Assembly: GCA_033816765.1 (NCBI GenBank)
Contig: CM066299.1
Location: 248,001 to 312,000 of the forward strand
Direction of reading: 5' to 3'
Length of the DNA stretch: 64,000 bases
DNA from: Nothopassalora personata
Taxonomy: Eukaryota; Ascomycota; Dothideomycetes; Mycosphaerellales; Mycosphaerellaceae
The position numbers and the translations under genes are program-made. This document shows positions 56,375-64,000 of this stretch, in pieces (the first letter of the stretch is position 1; every line of letters starts with the position of its first letter). Under the pieces are notes generated by a model. It was not told where the DNA came from and made no database searches. It saw only the letters and a list, made by a program, of their open reading frames with translations.

Positions 56375-58159
56375 CTTTTATCGGATCCGTTTATAAGACA
56401 TATCTACCTTGGAGGTACCCTAGTTAAGGAAGATTTCTACTTGTCTCCGGAGGAAGTAGATTACTATAGGACTATGTTCTATATTATCGTAGACCTATTA
56501 GATGTATTACTAGTTATAATTAGCTATTAGTAGGGATACCGGTATATAGACTAGTATACTATGCTTAGGTCTAGTCTTTACCGACTAAATTTAAACTTAA
56601 CACTAGTAAAGTGCGGACCTTTAGGGTACTCGAGAAGCTTATTAAAAGCAATAAGAGCTCGTAGTCGTAACTTCTTTATAAATAAAGGGTAGAGGTTAAC
56701 AAGGGAATTTACCTACTTTTTAGTAAGGAAGTGTCGGTAAAACGATAAGATAAGAAGGATAGCTATAGGATATTAGTAGTATAACTAGTAGGAATACCGG
56801 TATACGTACTATTTGTAAGGGATCTATCTTTAGCCTTCCTTACTATATCGCTTACTACCTCCTATAGGTAAGCTAGTGTTCGGGCTAGATGTAGTAGTAG
56901 ATAGGTATAAACACCCTAAGAAGTAAAAATTGCGAAGCGGTTTTCTAGGCGTATAAGGTCGTTAGGAATTATAATATTAAACTAGACATTACACTTAATG
57001 TTAATTAGTTGACCCTTATACCTATTAGCGTAGAGAACGCCTAGGTTATTAGTACATATACCGGTAGATATACTAGTTAATAGCTTACTACAATTATGTA
57101 TTCTTAAAGCTTAATTCTTATGTATTATATAGTGCTATATGCCGTGCCGTAGGCCTTAAAATTCAAGCCGTTCTTATAGTAGCTAAGGTAGGAGGTCGAC
57201 GTCGATTCCTTATTTGCGTAGAAAAGACTTAAAAAAGTAGTTCTCGTAGTTAATACTATTCCCTTCCTATAATAGTAGTTTATTAGCATAACGGATAAAT
57301 CCTAAACGCTGCCTATTAAGATCCTATACTAATTAATTAATCGGTCGGTATACCGGTATATATACTAGTACGTACCTTAGCTAACTACTTAAAGACTAGC
57401 CTATAGGTTAGTCCCTACCTATAATAGCTATCCTTACTATAAGCAATGCCTTTGTTATACCACTCTATAATAGCTGCGATCGTAGCCTTTACGCGGTAGA
57501 TTAACTTATTTAGCTCTAATAGGTCGAGGAAAAGCCTTGTCCTTGTTTAATGCTCCTAGTAATTATTACTTATATTTTAATATAACTAGCTAGCCTCTTT
57601 AACTAGGAAGAATTAACATTGCTTTATACCGGTATAGGTAGATTTCTAGCGTATATAAGGGACGTTACAGAGGAAGGGGGATTTAGTCTACTTTAGATAG
57701 CCCTTCGCCCGCGTAGAAGAGTACTATAACTACGAGATATTAGTAGAGTACCGGTATCTCTACCGGTCTATAGACTAGTAATACTATCGGTAGATTCTTT
57801 AGTTTGCTATCTTCTAGTAGTTCTCCGTTAAGGTTAATACAATACGCGAAGCTATCTAGCGCTATATAGGGGTATTTAGGAAGGCGAAAGACGTATCGTA
57901 ACTATCGTGTAGTTAGCCTACGAGATATAAGCTAAGTTAGATACTCTAGCTATAATACTTTTAGGCTACTAGTATCGCGACCGGTATATATACTAGTAGC
58001 TTACTCGATCCTCGTCTCTTTAATCTTCTTATATAAGACCCTCTATAATTTAGTGTCGATACTACTAAAACATCTCTTCGTTTGTAACCTACGTACGAAC
58101 ACGATTATAGTCCTCTATAATAATAGTACGTTGTAGTAAGAATAAAGGGGAATAGGTTA
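56375..58159. other. sequence X, last segment (RIP-degraded, unidentified)
   Basis: Degraded coding DNA with ACCGGTAT...ACTAGTA words near 56538, 56803, 57061, 57345, 57627, 57748 and 57970, spaced 150-300 bp apart. Open stretches on the plus strand (near 56430, DFYLSPEEVDYYRTMFYIIV) and the minus strand (near 57270-57120) look protein-like, but I do not recognise a family. Confidence 0.45.
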
Positions 58160-58210
58160 CTCGGTGCACCCTAAAATCTATAGTGCACCCTTAGCGCGGG
58201 GGCTGCTATT
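58160..58210. repeat. right edge of the block: GTGCACCC repeats
   Basis: CTCGGTGCACCCTAA (58160-58174) is followed by TAGTGCACCCTTAGCGCG (58181-58198). The order and orientation match the left edge at 13570-13606. Confidence 0.55.
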
Positions 58211-59046
58211 TTTTGCCTCCATTACTCCTTAGCGTGCATTAGTGTTATAGTACAGCCGAAAATTAGTAGGGCGCACCCACCTGTATACTCCCTTCATAAT
58301 GGTCGAGAAGATGTCAAGTATCGCCGATATCAAGCCGCGCGGTTGTGGAGAGGTATGGCGTGGTGAAGGCTGTGGGGTGGCACGATGCAGCCATGACAGT
58401 CACGAGATCCGGAGCATGCCGAGGCGTTCGACCTCACACAAAGCCAGAGGGAGCTGGAAGCCGTCGGAATAGACCTGGCAGATCAGAAGCGCATGCATAC
58501 GCACATCACGACCAAGCTTTATGAGGTCTTACAACAGGCCTTGAAAGTGATCAGTGATCTGGTGCAGCAGAGAATCGACCTTTCAGAGCCTCCAAGGTGA
58601 GCGAGCGAAAGTTGCTCGCTAGAAGAAGAAGTCTCCTGTACCCACTCTGTACAGCTGCATTGTCCCAGCCGAAGCGGACGACGGGGAAGTTGCGAAGATG
58701 AAGGACGATCCCTGGACCAAACATCTAGAGGAACGCCGCAAGTCCACGCAGACCTGGGATAACCAAACTTCTGTCTTGGTAAAATGGTGGGATCGCTTCG
58801 CTGGCGATAAGGCGGGAGGTCTTGAAGATAGCGAGGCGTCGTAGCGGTGTGGGCCGAGCGGGAGTTATGGCAGTCCTTTGCTGTGCAGCGACATCTTGAA
58901 GCCGGGAACTTCTGCGTGGGTCGTTGGTCCGCCGAGCAGTTGAGGAGAAAGCTCTTGATGGGATCCCGACTGACGCTGGAACTTCCACACCACTCTTTAT
59001 TGACATGTCTTCTGAGCTTCGCTCTTTTTGGGCCCTGACCTTTGTG
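58211..59046. other. normal-composition flank, no confident gene
   Basis: CA/TG frequencies return to normal by about 58290. A minus frame (59006-58725, MSIKSGVEVPASVGIPSRAF) could be a further exon of the F-box-like gene that starts at 59184, but no sure junction is visible. Confidence 0.4.
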
Positions 59047-59184
59047 CTACACGTCCAGCGCTTCTGTCAGCCACGCCAGGTTTGCAGACTCGAGCTCGAT
59101 CGATGCTGGGTCGCTGATCAGGGACTGGTGGATGATGTAGCGGATTTCTTCTGGGATGTCGAGAAGGCCGCCTGGCTTTCCCAT
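59047..59184 (-). CDS. F-box-like N-terminal fragment
   Basis: A 45-codon frame from an ATG at 59184: MGKPGGLLDIPEEIRYIIHQ, then SLISDPASIELESANLAW, ending TEALDV-stop. LLDIPEEIRYIIHQSLI closely resembles the LLDLPPEIRNxIY start of the F-box-like proteins that are numerous in Dothideomycete genomes. Usual members are 200-400 aa. This is therefore either a first exon (possible donor GTGTAG at its end, with continuation in 59006-58725) or a truncated gene at the edge of the repeat block. Confidence 0.4.
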   Translation of the reverse strand: MGKPGGLLDIPEEIRYIIHQSLISDPASIELESANLAWLTEALDV

Positions 59185-60656
59185 CTTGCTGTGCAGCAGG
59201 CGTCGACGAGATTGGGGCCTCGAGGTGCTTGCAAAATATGAGTTAACAGGCAAACGGCGTTCAAGATTCGTCGGCGCATTGACCACAAAGGAAAGTGCGG
59301 CATTCCACGGCCACGCTGCAAGCAGCGGGAGCATCACCATGCACTGATCGCTTTGTTGAACATGGCGATGTCTAGTACTGGGCGGATTATACTCTTCTTC
59401 GGGGGTCATTCCGGTACGAGTGAATGCGAAAGGGAGGCCAGTCCACCATGCCATCGGTGCAGAGTGCCACTGCTTCTGGCCGCACGACCAGGACCTTATC
59501 CTCCCATCTTGCGCAGGCGTATCCGAGGAGAAGTCGAGGCCTCGGGACTATCCCAGGTGCTTCAGCGATATATGGAGCAACCTATCCGCACATCTTCGCC
59601 TTTCACAAGAATCCATACTGCTGGCACAAGTGTCGATGTTGCTAAGGCTGATCGGCACCTGGCAAGTCTAGCAAAAGGCGACTTCGCCCTGAGCTAAGTT
59701 CAAAGTGGCTTATATCCCTTCGACACCAAGCTCTGCCATGCGTGTACTGCGCATCCCTCTCACTGCAGCCGAGGACCGTATTCGGGATACTCTGTGGATA
59801 CTCACTGTCAGAACGCTCAATCTTGTCCTCGATGACTACTCCAGCTTACCGCAGCGGTGGGAGATACCATATCATGTTCCAATGCTGACTATCTGCCTTG
59901 GAGAGGCCTAGATTTCTCCAGAGGGATCTCGTACCGCAATGCGTACGTACCACTAACGCAGGAACGCAAAGGGTACTCGCTTGAGCACGGCATGGCATGA
60001 CATGGCTGCACAGATGGCACGGCTCGATCCAGGAAACAACCAGGTGTGGTCATAACGGACATGTCAATCGCGCCTGCATGAGTCTTGCTGTCCTAGCTTT
60101 TTTCAGGTACACCGCAGCAGGGGTAATGCCTCGGAAGTCGAGGGGCGCAAGCTAGATGTCATGATGCGGATTGCTCTCGGTAGGGGTTCTCGAGGGGTTG
60201 CGATCACTTGTTATGCTTCAACGTGCTGGCTGCCATTGACTTTGGTGCTGTGGGCGAGACCAGTGCTTGTCCAGTGCTCTGGTTGGTTTTGTTCGACTTT
60301 GATGAAGAAGGTTCTCGCTTGAGTAATGCAGGACCTGACACGAAGTTTTTCATGACAGTGCCCTGTGCCTGAGTCATCTCTTGTCAGACAATGACGATGC
60401 ACGACCGCTCCAGACCCTTTGGCTGACCGGGAGAGTGCACTTTCCCTCGACTGAATGACGCTGGTTCAGAGGCAGAGTCATGCTCGCACTCAAGCCGAGA
60501 GAAGATTACCGCTTTGCTGCAGGTCTTACTTCTCCGGCAGCCGCGACAACCAGCTGAATTGAGAGGTCTTGCTCGTGGACCAAGATCGAAGATGGGCAGG
60601 CATAGCCATGTCTGAAACAAGGTAAACATTCCTGACTGTGCACGCAGCATGGATGT
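59185..60656. other. weak coding remnants only
   Basis: A plus frame at 59420-59671 (GRPVHHAIGAECHCFWPHDQ, then LSQESILLAQVSMLLRLIGTW) and another at 59705-59911 look protein-like but have no recognised domain and conflict with other frames. They may be remains of a decayed gene next to the transposon block. Confidence 0.3.
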
Positions 60657-61296
60657 TTAGTCGATCCGTGATGGCGGATCACATGGTGTAGGAACGTCTC
60701 TCCTGGGCGACTGCTCAATGACGAAGTGATGGTCAATCGAATGCTGCCCGATTTTGAGCTCCTGCAGCACCATGGCTTCGATGTGCTCGGTCAGACAGAT
60801 ATCGGCAGAGAGTGCCGCCAGAGTCAGGAAGTGCTTCTGATCCACATCGAGGTCCTGGAGATCGGTACGTGAGTCGTGGTCTGCAGATCCCGAGCTATGG
60901 TTCGCGGTCGGAATTGTTCCTGCATTGGTGCTTTTCGTGGGGAAGCTGTTCCATAGGACGTCTTCTCGGATATTCGACTTCGTGCTTCACGAGAACACCG
61001 CTATAGCCATCGTCAAGAACTGGCCGGATCAACCATTCTCGAATTCGAACAGCCAATTGCGCTCCGTCAACATAGTGAAGATGGTTGTCCGAAGGCGTAC
61101 GATGATGTCTGTGGAAGTAGGCCGAGTCATGGTCAGGGTCGTGATGATGACAGCTGTGGAGAGAATTCGAGTCAGTGTCGTGCAGCAAATGGCTCTCCAA
61201 ATCGACGTCACGTCCTAGATCAGCCATCAAGCAATGGGGTATATTACCTTGCTTGTAGAACCTGATAGTTTCACTTCTCTCTCGTATCATACACAC
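60657..61296 (-). CDS. candidate unknown gene in two frames
   Basis: Two minus-strand segments look coding. One is 61296-60895, with a plausible internal start MADLGRDVDLESHLLHDTD, a His/Asp-rich stretch and then VRIREWLIRPVLDDGYSG. The other runs from about 60945 to 60657: TANHSSGSADHDSRTDLQDL, then DVDQKHFLTLAALSADICL and EHIEAMVLQELKIGQHSI. They overlap in different frames near 60900-60945, so an intron or a frameshift is required. No DNA-binding or enzymatic motif was identified. Confidence 0.3.
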
Positions 61297-61405
61297 AGAC
61301 CCTCGTATGAACCCGGAATCAGCAATATTTGACCCGGCAAATAATATTCACCTCACCGCATTCACAGTCAATCAAGTCACGAATACCTCAATTGCAAGCA
61401 ATACC

Positions 61406-61735
61406 ATGGGCTACGGTAACGATTACGGTAACTCCGACCGATCAAGCGGGTACGGCGGATGGTCTGGCGGTGGTTACGGTGGCTCATCAGGCGGCGGCAG
61501 CAACTACGGCGGTTCCGGTGGAGGATACGGAGGTGGCTCCAGCAACAACAACAACCACAACAACAACAACAACAATTCTTCCTACAGCCGCGGTCCAGGT
61601 CTCAGTTCCGAGAAGAAGATGGATATGGCATACGAGACTGGTTACAAGGACGCCATGGACAAGGTCAAGGAGGACCTGATGGGCCAGATCGGTGGCAACA
61701 ACAACAACAGCAACAACTACGGCGGCCGCAGGTAG
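61406..61735 (+). CDS. small Gly/Asn-rich low-complexity protein, 109 aa
   Basis: I chose the ATG at 61406 because of its ACCATGGG context; an upstream in-frame ATG at 61307 would add 33 residues with no low-complexity character. Residues 1-45 are Gly/Tyr/Ser repeats (GYGGWSGGGYGG), followed by a poly-Asn run. The C-terminal part has a conserved-looking charged segment: SSEKKMDMAYETGYKDAMDK, then VKEDLMGQIGG, ending NNYGGRR. There is no signal peptide or transmembrane segment. Such G/N-rich proteins in fungi are often stress-related or RNA-associated, but function cannot be assigned here. Confidence 0.65.
   Translation: MGYGNDYGNSDRSSGYGGWSGGGYGGSSGGGSNYGGSGGGYGGGSSNNNNHNNNNNNSSYSRGPGLSSEKKMDMAYETGYKDAMDKVKEDLMGQIGGNNNNSNNYGGRR
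61542..61574. repeat. CAA/AAC trinucleotide repeat encoding poly-Asn
   Basis: An almost pure AAC repeat inside the Gly/Asn-rich gene, with one CAC unit. It is likely to vary in length between strains. Confidence 0.85.
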
Positions 61736-64000
61736 ATGCAGGAGAAGTCTGCCGGTCCAAGACAACGACAGAATTCGGAAGACAGGACATGATGACTTAT
61801 GTCGTTGAAGCGCAAGCGGATTGTACCATATCAGCGGATATAGTTCTTGATTAACTTACTGCAATACGCAGCTCTGCAACGAGGAAATTTATTGAGCAAC
61901 TCCACACTTATATATACTCTCTCATACCACTGCGCTATTGTGTGATACGTCAGACGCCGTATAAAGCCATTCAGTGTAAGAGAGCTTCAACTCGGTCGTG
62001 CTAGATGGCTGTTGCTGTCAATCGTCATGATCCAAGTGCAACGGCAGCACCTTCAGTAGGCGGAGAATACACCAATGACCAGGGAAAGTGATCAAATTTG
62101 TGAGAGCAACGGTTTGTAAGTCGCCGGAGACTCGCATTGTCGACATGTGTCGTGTAGTTTTCTGTGGACGAAGCAGTCACGAAAATCTCGGATTGCGACC
62201 GCGGCAGCTGAACCATCCTGGCGTCCTCCAAAGCATCAGTGCTCTCGGCTCCCATCAACGATAACACAAGACCGTCTTAGCATTCACTGCACGCATCTGC
62301 CCGAGGCAGCATCCCTCGCTACGATCATGTCAAACTTGCCGTACTCACTTCTCCCAAATTCGATCGGCCAGCGCCCTTCACGATGCACCACTGCACGACG
62401 CGACGAACCTCCCTAGAGCGAACGGCTAGCCCTTCCAACTGGCCAAATCGCGCACGCCAGCAGTAAGAGACATGTGAACTCTCGAAAGCATGTCTGACCT
62501 TGCCGGAATATGTACACCATGAAGGCTCACGGCCCCTGCGCTCTCTCCTTCTGTCATCCACGTACACTCTCCGAACCTGAACACATTGGACAGCGCATCG
62601 GCTCCTCCGATCATGTAACCAGTCGCGGCAATATGTTGTGCAAAGAGATACAGAAGGATGTAGCGGTGGCATGCGGTCGGTGGCAGCGATTGCGAAGTGC
62701 ATACAACATATCGGCTATGCCTTCGTTCTGAGCCTTCAGCAACGTGACGTGTATGACATGGTCCACGATGCAATGCTAGTAAATGTAGTTGGGACGCTAG
62801 ATACGTTGGCATTCACTGACTGAATGAGAGATAACACGTCTCTTCGTAAAGTCGACCACTGTTTTTCTTGGTCAGCAAATGTAACACATTCCAGACAACT
62901 AGACATGCGCAACGGTATGGATATCCAGCAGGTCCTTGCTGTTGCATTGACTGCGACGCAGCCGCGCTTCCTGTTTTGCGTCTCTTCCGATCAGTGAACA
63001 CCAACTCGCTAATAGCCCCTCTCGCTGGCTGCCAACATATGGATAACGGCCTATACTACGGCACCTTGACCTCGATGTCATGGGAGCATGCGTGCACCAT
63101 GTTACACTGACATTTTCTCGGAGATACATACTACGAATATGCTTCTGGCTTCAGCTCATGGTCCGTCTCTCTGCTCTGGATGACCATTGCATTCGCAAGT
63201 CTTCGTCGCACGAAGGTGCCGTGCGAAGATACGCAATACTTGCTGGCAGATCTTGATCGCTTGCCGTGCAGGACAATCGAGTGTTGGTCGGTAGAGAAGG
63301 AGGTTCATGGTGATATCGAAGAGCATAAGCAGATAGTGAGCATGTGGCTGTTGTTTCAGGCGTTGCAGAAGGTGTGATATGCTGACCAGGCACACATCGA
63401 ATCGTTCCAGGTACTCATGTGCGGCATTTCTTCACCAGACTCTTGAATAAGGGTCCTGATCAGCAAAAGGCCACGGTCTATTGCCCTACTCAGGCATGAT
63501 ATTGTGTCAGACAGAAAAGCGCCTGGAGTTACAGGCGAAGATGGTCGCTGGCGGCGTCTGGGAACCAACCAATACAATATCTCGGAACTCCACTTGCATC
63601 CGAAGCTGCGCGCCAAGGTTCGACTTGCTCGCCCAATACGAAGGCGTACCAGTTCTGCGCGAGCACGTCTCATTTCTTGACGCTGAGCACAACCAGCAGT
63701 ACAGCGTGAGCAGGCAATCGTTTGGCCCATGGTACACCGTCAAGTGAATGCCAGACGTTTGCCAAGAAGTCGTGCGACATCAGGTCTGGAAGCAAGCACG
63801 CCGGATCGTGAATGTCGAGCGACGCGAGCGCCATAAAGCACGCCCTGTTTGCGGGAAACATCACCAGAGGCCATCAACCCTTCTTCGTGGACGATGGCCA
63901 GATCATCTCGGAAGTGTGGCTGTCACATGCGGACCACACCTAATAACCTGTCCTGCTCGAGCACCAAGGATTGTGTCATGTCCTCGCCTTTGCGCTTGAT
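61736..64000. other. no confident gene; one candidate plus-strand exon at 63481-63747
   Basis: The most protein-like frame is 63481-63747 plus (FDLLAQYEGVPVLREHVSFL, ending SFGPWYTVK-stop), possibly the last exon of a gene. Other frames in the same place (plus and minus) are also open, so strand is uncertain. The rest holds only short conflicting ORFs. Confidence 0.35.

Larger units (their letters stand above)
13570..58210. mobile_element. 44.6-kb RIP-degraded nested retrotransposon block
   Basis: Composition changes abruptly at both ends. Inside, CTA/TAG/ATA trinucleotides dominate and CA/TG are scarce, while CpG runs (for example gcgcgccg near 35878) remain. This indicates C-to-T mutation mainly in CpA context on both strands. 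Coding remnants show TAG in place of CAG, ATG changed to ATA (43861) and TGT changed to TAT. At least five full LTR elements, one internally deleted copy and two solo LTRs can be delimited by LTR pairs and 5-bp target duplications. The intact chromovirus 14307-21020 and the solo LTR at 24339-24657 are exceptions with normal CA/TG content. Confidence 0.9.

Noticed and set aside
13570..58210. Whole block as a Starship-type giant mobile element
   Set aside because: I could not recognise a DUF3435 tyrosine recombinase or cargo genes; the content is explained by nested LTR elements plus unidentified sequence X.

Overview
The window looks like nuclear DNA of a filamentous ascomycete. The evidence is short GT-AG introns of about 50 bp with CTAAC-type branch points, a secreted GH36 alpha-galactosidase, and a 44.6-kb block of retrotransposons in which CA/TG dinucleotides have been largely converted to TA while CpG survives. 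That is the signature of repeat-induced point mutation (RIP). A Dothideomycete is likely, but this is inference.

Layout. 1-13.57 kb: ordinary-composition DNA with an unrecognised minus-strand gene or pseudogene (93-1137), a small unknown ORF (3196-3459), a single-pass membrane protein with a PPxY motif (6247-7416) and an alpha-galactosidase (10605-12914, one intron). 13.57-58.21 kb: RIP-degraded transposon block. 58.21-64 kb: sparse DNA with an F-box-like fragment (59047-59184) and a Gly/Asn-rich protein (61406-61735).

The block can be resolved into nested insertions by LTR pairs and 5-bp target duplications. They are: an intact, apparently un-RIPed chromovirus (14307-21020, identical 158-bp LTRs, TSD GATAC); degraded chromovirus A (22171-29397, TSD TATAG), which carries a younger solo LTR (24339-24657, TSD TTGTG); a degraded Ty1/copia element C (29567-34958, TSD GTAGC); chromovirus D1 (35123-41813, TSD ATAGC); D2, an inverted and internally deleted copy of D1 (43628-48142, TSD ATATA); and chromovirus B (49057-56369, TSD ATATC), which carries another solo LTR (49782-50212, TSD CTAGA). 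Between them lie pieces of an older unidentified sequence X, peppered with short ACCGGTAT-type repeats.

Main discovery. All three Ty3/gypsy chromovirus families here carry an extra gene between the chromodomain end of pol and the 3' LTR, on the strand opposite gag-pol. In the intact element it has six coding exons. Exons 1-2 give CX2CX6C-X11-CX2CX6C, the spacing of a fungal Zn2Cys6 cluster. In D1 it has four exons that join in one frame (729 nt), with a CX2CX6C motif and in-frame stops that are all TAG where I read them. In A/B it encodes a Cys-cluster plus a charged coiled coil. Because the gene is antisense, its introns can survive retrotransposition. All three families also look self-primed: the sequence just inside the 5' LTR is complementary to a 9-10 nt stretch within the LTR. 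This suggests a recurrent antisense zinc-cluster accessory gene in fungal chromoviruses. Its role (regulator, silencing antagonist or targeting factor) is unknown.
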